Origin: Sphingobacteriales bacterium 44-61
GTDB taxonomy: Bacteria > Bacteroidota > Bacteroidia > Chitinophagales > Chitinophagaceae
Reading direction: 5' to 3'
DNA: 64,000 nucleotides
Assembly: GCA_001898405.1 (NCBI GenBank)
Contig: MKTW01000003.1
Location: 1 to 64,000 of the forward strand
Numbering within the stretch: the first letter of the stretch is position 1; every line of letters begins with the position of its first letter. Both the position numbers and the translations under genes were made by a program. Shown here piece by piece: positions 40,495 through 49,108 of this stretch. Under the pieces are notes generated by a model. It worked only from the letters and a program-made list of their open reading frames with translations, was not told where the DNA came from and made no database searches.

Positions 40495-42582
40495 TTACTT
40501 CAAAAAACATATTCCACTCAATCTTTCCCTTCCTGAAACACCTGTTAACAGGTATATGCCTTTTGTCAACTCTTGTAAAGGCAGGTAAAACATTTCTCCT
40601 GGCTGAAACAGTCTTCGATTATATAACCTCACTACTCTCCCGCTTACATCAAAAATGAAAAATGAAATATTCCCCGGTGTTGAATACACGCTAACCTTCA
40701 ACCGGTCTCTTTCGATACCTGAAAGCCTTAGTTCTGAAACAGGCTCTCGTTTATCAGAAACCACTATTGTTTTACTGAAACTGATTTCTCCATTCACCTC
40801 TGTTAATTTTAAGCGATAATAGTTTTCTCCCTTTTCAGGATAATTGTCAGTAAACTGATAAACACAACCCGTATCATTCCCATAAACATCCATCAGCCGC
40901 CCGAACAACTGATCATGACCGGCACGCTGCACTTCGAACCGAAGCCCTGCCGCAGGGCAGACCCCCGTTTTCCAATGCAGGAATGATTGCCCATTATTAA
41001 ACCTGCCGGTGAAAGATTCTATTTTTATCGGTAAAGGATTCTGGGTTTGATCTATTGTTGAACCAAGCGTAAAAGCACCAAACTCTTCTATATCCGCATC
41101 ACTGATGAAAGTGCCGGTAGCATAGGGAGGTGAAGGCATTCCTGCTGCATGAGTATTTCCACCCTCACTTATCCATTGTCCGTTATCTGCCCTTGCCACT
41201 ACCAGCGCAGGCAGGTTATAAGCGAAACTGGATGAAGAAACTGCCAGTTTGATCTTCCTGGAAGAATTGCCGGCAGTCCTTAAAAGGTTCCAGTATTCCA
41301 CATAACTAATATGATGAATAGGCACCTGGCAAGTATTCCCCAGGCCCGGCGCCGATTGAGGATTGGCTCTTTTATATTCTGCAAGGAATTCATCTGTATT
41401 CAATCCTCCGTTACCGATACCAATCGGTGCATAAATCCCTCCGGTTCCCAGTGGAAAATCAAAACCTGTGTTGCCGATTTTTTTCATAGGGCCTTCGATA
41501 AAACTCAAAGAAGAACCACCGTAACAAATAGCGTCTGCTCCCAGTGAAAGAAGGTCAGTGGAAGATGTATATAATTTTCCCTGTATTAATTCCAGTTGAT
41601 ATGAAATCAATAAAGGAGAAAGCAATCTTATACCTGCCGGGTTGTTAACAGTCAGTTTAACCTCTTGCGCAATATCACCTGTGGAAAGAAGCGACTGACG
41701 ACTTGTTCCGTTCAACACGATCCCCGACCCTGTTGAAGTTCCTGTTTCCGTGATCAGGCCACGGTTATCAAGATTACCTTTTATAGCAATGATCGCCTTG
41801 TTACTGCCATTAGCAATATTAAATGTGCCACTCTCCTGTACCAGGCAATCTCCACCAATATGGAAACTATCCGTATTGGCGCCATAAGATAACACCGTAT
41901 TGGAACGTATCTCCATTCCTCCACGGACAGTGACGGGATTGATACCTGCACCCGTATATGTTCTCTGGCTGCCGGAAGAAGATGCTGAGAAGATCAGCTT
42001 TCCAAAAACCCGGTTGCTTATTGATACGGTATAAGATGCTGTGCCCGGCACATCAAATTCAAATATTCCTTCTTCTGTTCCTGCTGCATCAGACAGGCGG
42101 CTTACCAGGTAATCTGTATGCCCCCGCGTGGTCTGATGGATATAATGACCTCCATTATTGATCCTGAAAAAACCGGAGGTCGTCACTGTTACAGGTGTTC
42201 CCAGGACGGCACCTGAAGCATTCCGGAAAACAGCTCCTTTATTTAATACGAACACATCGCCCGGCCCTGTAAGGATCAGTGCCGGCGAAGCCGTGTTGGC
42301 AGATGGCAGTATGCAGGTAATGATCTGCGAACTGCCGGGAGAGATGATCAGGGAAAGCAGGCTGACTGCATTATTGCCGCCGGGAAGGAATACTGTATAA
42401 TCATCATTGATATAAGCGTTGTCCAATATTACTTCATCCCCCGGGACAGGTAATCTGTCCAGGTCCCAATTAATGGAAGTGACCCATTGTCCATCACCAG
42501 CTTCTCCATCCCATTTAAGGATAGCGGCATGGCAATAATCAACCAACAATAACAGCAGCAGGTTCAAGATCCCCTTTTTCAT
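40495..42582 (-). CDS. Large secreted T9SS-sorted protein
   Basis: 695 residues. A signal peptide (about 1-18) is followed by a segment like those before bacterial beta-helix repeats (KWDGEAGDGQWVTSINWDLDR, VPGDEVILDN). A strand-rich, glycine-rich body follows (about 75-500), with no enzyme motif. The C-terminus is a T9SS type A sorting domain (VYSTPGNISFFIFDVSGRVVRLYN, LTKGIYLLTG). It is probably a cell-surface or secreted protein of unknown role. Confidence 0.78.
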   Translation of the reverse strand: MKKGILNLLLLLLVDYCHAAILKWDGEAGDGQWVTSINWDLDRLPVPGDEVILDNAYINDDYTVFLPGGNNAVSLLSLIISPGSSQIITCILPSANTASPALILTGPGDVFVLNKGAVFRNASGAVLGTPVTVTTSGFFRINNGGHYIHQTTRGHTDYLVSRLSDAAGTEEGIFEFDVPGTASYTVSISNRVFGKLIFSASSSGSQRTYTGAGINPVTVRGGMEIRSNTVLSYGANTDSFHIGGDCLVQESGTFNIANGSNKAIIAIKGNLDNRGLITETGTSTGSGIVLNGTSRQSLLSTGDIAQEVKLTVNNPAGIRLLSPLLISYQLELIQGKLYTSSTDLLSLGADAICYGGSSLSFIEGPMKKIGNTGFDFPLGTGGIYAPIGIGNGGLNTDEFLAEYKRANPQSAPGLGNTCQVPIHHISYVEYWNLLRTAGNSSRKIKLAVSSSSFAYNLPALVVARADNGQWISEGGNTHAAGMPSPPYATGTFISDADIEEFGAFTLGSTIDQTQNPLPIKIESFTGRFNNGQSFLHWKTGVCPAAGLRFEVQRAGHDQLFGRLMDVYGNDTGCVYQFTDNYPEKGENYYRLKLTEVNGEISFSKTIVVSDKREPVSELRLSGIERDRLKVSVYSTPGNISFFIFDVSGRVVRLYNRRLFQPGEMFYLPLQELTKGIYLLTGVSGRERLSGICFLK

Positions 42583-42684
42583 TTTACACTATTTTAATTC
42601 CTGATTTCGGCAACAGGATATTGAAGGTAAAATGCGGGGAAAGCCAGGCAAGGGGAAAAAAACGAAGATTTATTGTAAAAAAAA

Positions 42685-42702
42685 CCTCCCGCAAGCGGGA
42701 GG
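42685..42702 (-). terminator. Terminator of small lipoprotein copy 2
   Basis: CCTCCCGC (42685-42692) and GCGGGAGG (42695-42702) around AA. On the minus strand it is followed by TTTTTTTT. It lies 30 bases past the stop codon. Confidence 0.88.
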
Positions 42703-42732
42703 AAATTTCTTACAGAAAAAATCTTAAGAAAA

Positions 42733-42948
42733 TTATTTTTTCAGAGAATCAACAGTTGCTTTCAGGGAATCAGTTGCAGCTTTCATTGTATCAGCGGCAG
42801 CTTTAGCAGCAGCTTCAGCAGCTTTGTTCAGGCTGTCTGTACGTAAAGAGTCTGCTACTTTTTGAGCGTCTTCAGCAGAAGTTGCAGATTCGTTGTTACA
42901 AGCTACTACGATAGCAGCGATAGCGAAAATTGCAAGTAATTTTTTCAT
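42733..42948 (-). CDS. Small Ala/Ser/Lys-rich lipoprotein, copy 2
   Basis: 71 residues. A lipoprotein signal (MKKLLAIFAIAAI, lipobox VVAC) is followed by NNESATSAEDAQKVADSL and an alanine-rich helical region with a recurring KAAxDS pattern, ending in VDSLKK. The same length, lipobox context and tail occur in the protein at 14542-14757, so they are paralogues. A -7 box lies 25 bases upstream and a strong terminator follows, so it is a compact single-gene unit with probably high expression. Confidence 0.82.
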   Translation of the reverse strand: MKKLLAIFAIAAIVVACNNESATSAEDAQKVADSLRTDSLNKAAEAAAKAAADTMKAATDSLKATVDSLKK

Positions 42949-42973
42949 TGTGATGGGTTTTAAAATTTGTTCG

Positions 42974-42981
42974 CAAAGGTA
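42974..42981 (-). promoter_or_regulatory. Candidate -7 box of small lipoprotein copy 2
   Basis: TACCTTTG on the minus strand, 25 bases upstream of the ATG at 42948. Confidence 0.6.
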
Positions 42982-43062
42982 ATAGCCGGATTCAAATAAA
43001 CAAATTCTTAACAGTATTTTTACTGAAAAAACAATTGATTCCTCCTCCTAACTCCTTGTTTT

Positions 43063-44382
43063 TCACTTTTTCCTGAAGAAAAGCCTTACTGGTACTCCCT
43101 TCAGGTCAAACTGTTGCCTCAACTGGTTCTCGAGGTAATTCTTATAAGGTGTTTTTATATCGTCCGGGAAATTGCAGAAAAATGCAAAGGAAGGGACAGC
43201 AGTAGGCAACTGCGTCACAAACTTGATCTTCACCGCATGTCCTCTTACTACCGGTGCATGATAATTCTCTACCGCCTTCAGCATGACCTCATTTAATTGG
43301 GAAGTAGATATTTTTCTGCGGCGGTTTTCAAACACTTCCAGTCCCACTTCAATGGCTTTGAATATCCTTGTTTTTTCTTTAGCAGAAATGAAAAGGATCG
43401 GCACATCACTGAAGGGAGCCAGCCTTTTTTTCAAAGCAGCTTCATATTCTTTGGCTGTATTGGTTTCCTTTTTTACCAGGTCCCATTTATTCACCAGCAC
43501 CACCACTCCTTTCCCCTTGCGGACAGCCAGGCTGAAGATGTTGAGATCCTGTGCAGTAATACCTTTCTCCGCATCCAGCAATATGAGACATACATCTGCT
43601 TCATCCATTGCTTTGATGGCCCTGATCACAGAGTAGAACTCAAGGTCTTCATGCACTTTGGTCTTCCGGCGGATCCCTGCAGTATCAATCAGTATAAATT
43701 CTTTCTGAAATAAATTATAATGTGTGTGAATGGTATCGCGCGTGGTACCGGCAATATCGCTCACGATCGTCCTTTCCTGGCCGATCAATGCATTCAGCAA
43801 AGAAGACTTACCTACATTGGGCTGACCGATGATCGCGAACTTGGGTAATGCGCTCATCTCTGCAGTCTCTTCCGCTGCATCGTCTTCTGCTTTGATCATG
43901 TCTGCAATGGCATCGAGCAGCTCACCACTGCCACTGCCGCTGGCTGCTGCAATAAAAAAGATATGCTCAAAACCAAGGCTGTAAAATTCTGATGCTTCCA
44001 GCAGCCGCTCATTATTGTCTACTTTATTGACGGTCAGAAAAACCGGTTTGGTACTGCGTCTCAGCACATTCGCCATTGAATCGTCCAGCTCCGTCATACC
44101 TGTTTGAGCGTCTACCATAAAAATAATGGCATCGGCTTCATCCACAGCAATCAGCACCTGCTTGGCGATCTCTTTTTCAAATACGTCCTCACTGCCGGCT
44201 ACAAACCCACCCGTATCGATCACGTTGAAGGTCTTTCCATTCCAGTCGGCAACACCGTATTGCCTGTCGCGCGTAACGCCACTCACGTCATCCACGATCG
44301 CTTTCCGCTGTTCCAGCAAGCGATTGAAGAAAGTGCTTTTGCCTACATTGGGCCGGCCTACTATTGCTACTGTAAAACTCAT
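43063..44382 (-). CDS. der: Ribosome biogenesis GTPase Der (EngA)
   Basis: 439 residues. Two tandem GTPase domains: G1 motifs GRPNVGKST (near 9) and GQPNVGKSS (near 187), with G3 DTGG and DTAG and G4 NKVD and NKWD. A C-terminal KH-like domain (about 355-439) ends in VPVRLFFRKK. It acts in 50S subunit assembly. It follows era by 33 bases on the same strand. Confidence 0.97.
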   Translation of the reverse strand: MSFTVAIVGRPNVGKSTFFNRLLEQRKAIVDDVSGVTRDRQYGVADWNGKTFNVIDTGGFVAGSEDVFEKEIAKQVLIAVDEADAIIFMVDAQTGMTELDDSMANVLRRSTKPVFLTVNKVDNNERLLEASEFYSLGFEHIFFIAAASGSGSGELLDAIADMIKAEDDAAEETAEMSALPKFAIIGQPNVGKSSLLNALIGQERTIVSDIAGTTRDTIHTHYNLFQKEFILIDTAGIRRKTKVHEDLEFYSVIRAIKAMDEADVCLILLDAEKGITAQDLNIFSLAVRKGKGVVVLVNKWDLVKKETNTAKEYEAALKKRLAPFSDVPILFISAKEKTRIFKAIEVGLEVFENRRRKISTSQLNEVMLKAVENYHAPVVRGHAVKIKFVTQLPTAVPSFAFFCNFPDDIKTPYKNYLENQLRQQFDLKGVPVRLFFRKK

Positions 44383-44415
44383 ATAGTTTCTAAAATTGAT
44401 AGTCGTTATTAGTTC

Positions 44416-45282
44416 TTAATACCCGTATTCCTTCAACTGCAATTCATTCTCTCTCCATTTTGGTTTCACTTTTACAAAAAGTTCCAGGAACACTTTTTGC
44501 TGTAAAAATGCTTCGATCTCTTTCCTTGCTTCTGTACCCAGTTTCCGGATCATGCTTCCTTTTTCACCAATGATAATGGCTTTCTGTGTTTCGCGGTGAA
44601 CAATGATATCGGCCACGATCTTTATCAGTGTCGTCTTCTCTTTGAACTCTCTTACCAGCACTGCTGTATGATAAGGGATCTCATCTTCCACCAGTTCATA
44701 TATCTTTTCCCGGATCATTTCTCCTACAAAAAACTTGGTAGGCAGATCAGTAATATCATCGTCATTATAAAAAGGATCTCCTTCCGGGAGCAGTTCCAAT
44801 ATTGGTTTCAGGAAAGCCTTCAGGTTAATGCCACTGCTTGCAGAGATCGTGATCGTTCCTTTACAATATTTCTTTGCAGAAAAGAAAGCAATGGCATCCC
44901 GTATTTTCTCCTGCGATGCACGGTCAATTTTATTGATCACTACCAGGGCCGGTACTCTGAGCCGGAGCGCTTCAAAAATGGTATGGCATTCTTCCCAGTT
45001 TTCATTCACATCCACGATGAGCAGGGCAAGATCGGCATCTTCCAATGCGCTTTTCACAGCCTGCATCATCTTTTCATGCAACTTATATTTTGGTTCAATG
45101 ATGCCGGGTGTATCGGAGAAAATGATCTGGTAATCTTTTTCCGTCATGATCGCTTTGATGCGGTGACGGGTCGTTTGCACTTTGGGTGATACGATAGCGA
45201 GCTTCTCCCCCATCAGCGCATTCAGCAGTGTGCTTTTCCCTGCATTAGGGCGACCGAAGATATTGACGAAACCTGCTTTCAT
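44416..45282 (-). CDS. era: GTPase Era
   Basis: 288 residues. GTPase motifs: GRPNAGKSTLLNAL, DTPGIIEP and VINKIDRA. The KH domain (about 195-288) includes VHRETQKAIIIGEKGSMIRKLG. Era binds 16S rRNA during small-subunit assembly. It is the first gene of an era-der pair. Confidence 0.97.
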   Translation of the reverse strand: MKAGFVNIFGRPNAGKSTLLNALMGEKLAIVSPKVQTTRHRIKAIMTEKDYQIIFSDTPGIIEPKYKLHEKMMQAVKSALEDADLALLIVDVNENWEECHTIFEALRLRVPALVVINKIDRASQEKIRDAIAFFSAKKYCKGTITISASSGINLKAFLKPILELLPEGDPFYNDDDITDLPTKFFVGEMIREKIYELVEDEIPYHTAVLVREFKEKTTLIKIVADIIVHRETQKAIIIGEKGSMIRKLGTEARKEIEAFLQQKVFLELFVKVKPKWRENELQLKEYGY

Positions 45283-45384
45283 TATTAAATCATTTCTATA
45301 TGGACCACAGGGGCACGCAGGCTTCGAATAGCAAAGGAGGTAATCAATCCATGCCAGTTGACTGCAACTGCCCAGGAAAAAATC

Positions 45385-45412
45385 AAAAGTCCGCCAGCTT
45401 TGGCGGACTTTT
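45385..45412 (-). terminator. Terminator of the initiator tRNA
   Basis: Perfect 12-bp stem (45385-45396 with 45401-45412, core GTCCGCCA) around a 4-base loop, immediately after the tRNA 3' end in the minus direction. Confidence 0.85.
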
Positions 45413-45415
45413 CGT

Positions 45416-45490
<75 letters not shown>

Positions 45491-45500
45491 ATGTGGGCTG

Positions 45501-45532
45501 CAAAGGTAAGACTATAATTATTACCAGCCAAA
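45501..45532 (-). promoter_or_regulatory. Promoter of the initiator tRNA
   Basis: On the minus strand TTTG (45529-45532), 20 bases, then TACCTTTG (45501-45508): a full Bacteroidota -33/-7 promoter. The box ends 10 bases before the tRNA 5' end. Confidence 0.8.
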
Positions 45533-45552
45533 CAAATATGGAAATTATAAAA

Positions 45553-45594
45553 GCAGAGGGCGTATTATAGTTGCCACCATAATACGCCCTCTGC
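45553..45594 (-). terminator. Terminator of the DUF2807 gene
   Basis: Perfect 16-bp stem (45553-45568 with 45579-45594, core GCAGAGGGCG) around a 10-base loop, with CTTTTATAATTT following on the minus strand. Confidence 0.85.
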
Positions 45595-45615
45595 ATCAAT
45601 ACTATGTAAAATTGG

Positions 45616-46329
45616 TCAGGAACTTCTCTTCACACTACTCGCTCCACTCGTACGCACGTCGCGGATCAAACCGCTTCCTTTATAATGCACATCACTGGCA
45701 CCGCTGGCAATTACAGACAATTCTTTATTGACCAGTATACGCACATCACTTGCTCCTGAAACATCGGCTGTACAGTAATCAGCCGCGAGGTCGAATCCTT
45801 TGAAGCTGCTGGCACCGCTGGCATCGATAACCAGTTGACCCACATTGCCGGTCAGTTTTACGTCGGAAGCGCCACTTATATCAAAATTGAGCTTGGTGAT
45901 ACTCACCTGGCCTGCCAGGTCGCTGGCCCCGGAAAGTTCAATTTTGGCGCCATCGGCCTTCCATACACCCACAATGTCCACATCACAGGCACCACTCACA
46001 TCCAGCTTGTCTAACTGTTTAAAAGAGATATAGGCTTTGAGTTTACGGTTACCCCTGCCCCAGCCTTTTTTCGGCCTGTAGCTGATATCGAGCACCCCGT
46101 TCTTCACTTCCACCTTTATATCGGCCAGGTATTCGGTTTCGGCGGCACTTACAGCCACAGATTCCTCTGCCCCTTGTGTGAGATACACATCAAATGCGCT
46201 GGACAAACGGATCACTGTGAAGTTTTTAGCTTCCCGTACCTGTGCATTGGGGTCTTTTATAGTAGGCTGTTGGGCCAGTACAGCAGGGCCAAAAGCCAGG
46301 AGCAACAATGAGTAAAATATCTTTTTCAT
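45616..46329 (-). CDS. DUF2807 (head GIN domain) exported protein
   Basis: 237 residues from the ATG at 46329, where a clear signal peptide begins (MKKIFYSLLLLAFG, ending in VLAQ). Upstream in-frame codons cross a TPP riboswitch on the other strand and are not real. The mature protein repeats SGASD or SGASS units (GACDVDIVG, SGASDLAGQ, SGASDVKLTG, SGASDVRIL, SGASDVHYKG), typical of the DUF2807 right-handed beta-helix-like fold. Function is unknown. Confidence 0.88.
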   Translation of the reverse strand: MKKIFYSLLLLAFGPAVLAQQPTIKDPNAQVREAKNFTVIRLSSAFDVYLTQGAEESVAVSAAETEYLADIKVEVKNGVLDISYRPKKGWGRGNRKLKAYISFKQLDKLDVSGACDVDIVGVWKADGAKIELSGASDLAGQVSITKLNFDISGASDVKLTGNVGQLVIDASGASSFKGFDLAADYCTADVSGASDVRILVNKELSVIASGASDVHYKGSGLIRDVRTSGASSVKRSS

Positions 46330-46392
46330 AAACCGGGTTGTTTGAAGTGTTACGCTGCAGGTTTTCGAAAAGTTACAATAAACCGGAATTTT

Positions 46393-46400
46393 CCTAATTT
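46393..46400 (+). promoter_or_regulatory. Candidate -7 box ahead of the TPP riboswitch
   Basis: TAATTTCG, one base from TAnnTTTG, about 45 bases upstream of the riboswitch. Confidence 0.4.
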
Positions 46401-46442
46401 CGCACCAGTTCTTACATAGTGAAAGCTTGTAAGTTTTCAGCG

Positions 46443-46524
46443 TTTCCCGGGGTGTTTGCAGCCAGTAGCTGCGATCTGAGATTATACCCGTAAACCTGAT
46501 CAGGGTAATGCCTGCGCAGGGAAG
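46443..46524 (+). promoter_or_regulatory. TPP riboswitch (THI element)
   Basis: Conserved THI-box blocks are present in order: GGGGTG, CTGAGAT, ACCC, ACCTGATC, GGGTAATGCC and the GCAGGGAAGG tail. The TTTCCC (46443-46448) and GGGAAG ends close P1. It sits 67 bases upstream of the TonB receptor ATG. Binding of thiamine diphosphate should reduce expression. The expression platform (46525-46590) has complementary GGAG and CTCC runs but no certain terminator. Confidence 0.95.
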
Positions 46525-46590
46525 GAGTCTTTCGTATGTCCTTTCTCCACAGCATTTCCCTCTCATTTTTTAACCGTTTAAATTAAAAAA

Positions 46591-48759
46591 ATGAAGAGGA
46601 TTGCACTCATCTCATTTTCGTTCATGGGCTGTTCAGCTATTATGGCCCAGCAACAAACCAGTACAGACAGTTTTTATTCCCTTGCACCCGTTGAGGTCAG
46701 GGCTATCAGGGCCGGCGAAAAAGCCCCCTTCACCAAGTCCAATCTCAATAAAAAGGAGATCGGCAAACTGAACCTGGGACAGGATATCCCTTTTATCCTC
46801 AACCAAACACCTTCTGTAGTAGTTAACTCGGACGCCGGCACAGGGGTCGGCTACACGGCCATGCGCATCCGCGGTTCGGATGCCACCCGCACCAATATTA
46901 CGCTCAATGGCATTCCTTTCAACGATGCAGAAAGCATGGGTGCTTTTTTTGTAAACCTTCCTGATTTCACTTCTTCCGTCAATTCGATCCAGGTCCAGCG
47001 TGGTGTGGGCACTTCTTCCAACGGAGCTTCAGCTTTTGGCGCAACAGTCAGTTTATCTACCAACGAGCTCAACAGGATTTCCTACGGTGAGATCAATAAC
47101 AGCTATGGCTCATTCAACACCTGGAAAAATACGATCAAAGCCGGAACCGGTTTGATCGATGATCATTTTACGCTCGATGCCCGCCTGAGCCAGATCACCA
47201 GCGACGGCTATGTAGACCGGGCCAGCAGCCATCTGCAATCTTTCTATTTATCAGGCGCCTATATCGGCGACAGGTCATCACTCCGCTTCAATGTGTTTTC
47301 AGGTAAAGAAAAAACCTACCAGGCATGGAATGGTGTGCCTGAATCAATGCTGAAGACTAACCGCACCTATAACTCCAGCGGCACTGAAAGGCCGGGTGCT
47401 CCATACGATAATGAAACCGATAATTACCGGCAAACCCATTACCAGCTATTCTTTGATCATGCATTAAGCAGCAAATGGCATTTCAATACAGCAGTCTTCC
47501 TCACCAGGGGATTGGGTTATTATGAAAATTATAAAGGAGGCGAAAAGTTCGCCAAATATGAATTGCCTAACCTGGTGATTGATGGACAAACTATAACAAA
47601 GACAGATCTCGTCCGTCAAAAATGGCTGGACAATTATTTCTATGGCCAGATCCTTTCCACTCAATATAAAAGTGATAAGCACACGCTTACCATCGGTGGT
47701 GGATGGACGGTGTATGATGGCAATCACCATGGTGATGTGATCTGGGCCAAATATGGTTTTGATCAGGGCCTCCGCTATTATGACCTGGATGCTAAAAAGA
47801 CCGATATCAATGCCTATGCAAAATGGCAGTACCAACTTACCAATGCCATAAGCCTCTTCACTGATGTGCAATTCCGGCATGTACAACATAAGATGGATGG
47901 ATTTGCAGAGCGCCCCACCCTGTTCATCAACCGGAAATTTGATTTCGTGAATCCCAAAGCCGGTCTTACTTATGCAAAGAACGGATGGCAAACTTATCTC
48001 AGCTATGCACTGGGACAGAAAGAACCCAACCGCGACGATTTTGAAGCCAGTCTTACCAATCAGCCAAAGAAAGAAATGATGCATGATTTTGAAGCAGGCA
48101 TTGAAAAAAAGACCAGCCGTTTCCAAGGCGGCGCCAACTTCTATTACATGCTGTACAAAGACCAGTTGGTGCTTACCGGGATGATCAATGATGTAGGAGC
48201 CTACACCCGTGTGAATGTTCCCAGCAGCTACAGGGCAGGGATAGAATTGCAGGGCGCGTATATATTCAACTCCTGGCTGAATGCCAATGCCAATCTCAGC
48301 TTCAGCCGCAACAAGATCAAAAAATTCACCGAATACCTGGATGATTATGATGCCAATGGAGAATGGATAGGTCAGCAAAGCGTAGAACACAAAAACACGA
48401 CCATCGCTTTTGCACCTGCTGTTGTTGGTGGCGCTTCACTGAATTTCTTACCGGTAAAAAACCTGGAAATAGGTTTGCTGGGAAAATATGTAGGAAAGCA
48501 ATACCTGGACAATACACAGAATGAACAACGGAAGCTGAATGCTTTTTATACACAGGATGCGCGTATCATTCTTACGTTAAGAAATAAGATCTTCTCTGAA
48601 TGGAATATTATTGGCCAGGTAAACAATGTGTTTAACAGGAAGTATGAGCCCAATGGTTATACCTACGCATATGTAGGCGATGGCACCATCACTGCGGATA
48701 ATTATTATTTCCCGATGGCAGGAACGAATTATATGATCGGAGTAAATATCAAATTGTAA
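46591..48759 (+). CDS. TonB-dependent receptor under TPP control, likely for thiamine or a precursor
   Basis: 722 residues. A signal peptide (ending in AIMAQQ) precedes a plug domain (about 30-160; GVGYTAMRIRGSDATRTNITLNG, then SINSIQVQRGVGTSSNGASAFG-type motif). A 22-strand barrel follows, ending at the C-terminus with an aromatic/hydrophobic pattern (MIGVNIKL). The TPP riboswitch in its leader strongly suggests uptake of thiamine or a thiamine precursor. A hairpin terminator follows at 48758. No inner-membrane transporter is adjacent. Confidence 0.9.
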   Translation: MKRIALISFSFMGCSAIMAQQQTSTDSFYSLAPVEVRAIRAGEKAPFTKSNLNKKEIGKLNLGQDIPFILNQTPSVVVNSDAGTGVGYTAMRIRGSDATRTNITLNGIPFNDAESMGAFFVNLPDFTSSVNSIQVQRGVGTSSNGASAFGATVSLSTNELNRISYGEINNSYGSFNTWKNTIKAGTGLIDDHFTLDARLSQITSDGYVDRASSHLQSFYLSGAYIGDRSSLRFNVFSGKEKTYQAWNGVPESMLKTNRTYNSSGTERPGAPYDNETDNYRQTHYQLFFDHALSSKWHFNTAVFLTRGLGYYENYKGGEKFAKYELPNLVIDGQTITKTDLVRQKWLDNYFYGQILSTQYKSDKHTLTIGGGWTVYDGNHHGDVIWAKYGFDQGLRYYDLDAKKTDINAYAKWQYQLTNAISLFTDVQFRHVQHKMDGFAERPTLFINRKFDFVNPKAGLTYAKNGWQTYLSYALGQKEPNRDDFEASLTNQPKKEMMHDFEAGIEKKTSRFQGGANFYYMLYKDQLVLTGMINDVGAYTRVNVPSSYRAGIELQGAYIFNSWLNANANLSFSRNKIKKFTEYLDDYDANGEWIGQQSVEHKNTTIAFAPAVVGGASLNFLPVKNLEIGLLGKYVGKQYLDNTQNEQRKLNAFYTQDARIILTLRNKIFSEWNIIGQVNNVFNRKYEPNGYTYAYVGDGTITADNYYFPMAGTNYMIGVNIKL

Positions 48760-48786
48760 AAAGAGAGGGAGTTTCCCTCTCTTTTT
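48758..48786. terminator. Bidirectional terminator between the TonB receptor and rhodanese genes
   Basis: Perfect 13-bp stem (48758-48770 with 48774-48786, AGAGAGGGA and TCCCTCTCT) with A and T tails on both sides; loop of 3 bases. Confidence 0.9.
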
Positions 48787-49090
48787 ATTTTATCTTTTCT
48801 TGCCAGTTCAACATACCACCAACAAGATTTTTGGTGTTGGTAAACCCAAGTGTATCAAGAATAAGACAGGCCTGTCCGCTGCGGTTGCCACTGCGGCAGT
48901 AAACGATCAGTTCTTCATCTTTGAAAGGTTCGAGCTCATCCACCTGCATGGTCTGCACTTTACCAAGAGGATAAAGCAAACCGCCGATATTGAATTCGGC
49001 ATGCTCATGTGGTTCTCTGACATCAACGATATTCAGTTTTTCGCCGGCATCGAGGCGGGCTTTCAGTTCTTCGGCTGTAATTGTTTGCAT
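48785..49090 (-). CDS. Rhodanese-like domain protein
   Basis: 101 residues, a single rhodanese domain. The active-site Cys is in VYCRSGNRSGQA, following VDVREPHEHAEF and the LPLGK-type strand. Such proteins move sulfane sulfur; the acceptor is unknown. It is the last gene of the ddl-PASTA unit, 18 bases after the PASTA gene. The stop overlaps the shared terminator. Confidence 0.9.
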   Translation of the reverse strand: MQTITAEELKARLDAGEKLNIVDVREPHEHAEFNIGGLLYPLGKVQTMQVDELEPFKDEELIVYCRSGNRSGQACLILDTLGFTNTKNLVGGMLNWQEKIK

Positions 49091-49108
49091 AATATCTTAA
49101 TTAAATAG

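Noticed and set aside
46330-46566. N-terminal extension of the DUF2807 protein by 79 residues
   Set aside because: The extension lies across the TPP riboswitch of the opposite strand and lacks a start context; a good signal peptide begins at 46329.
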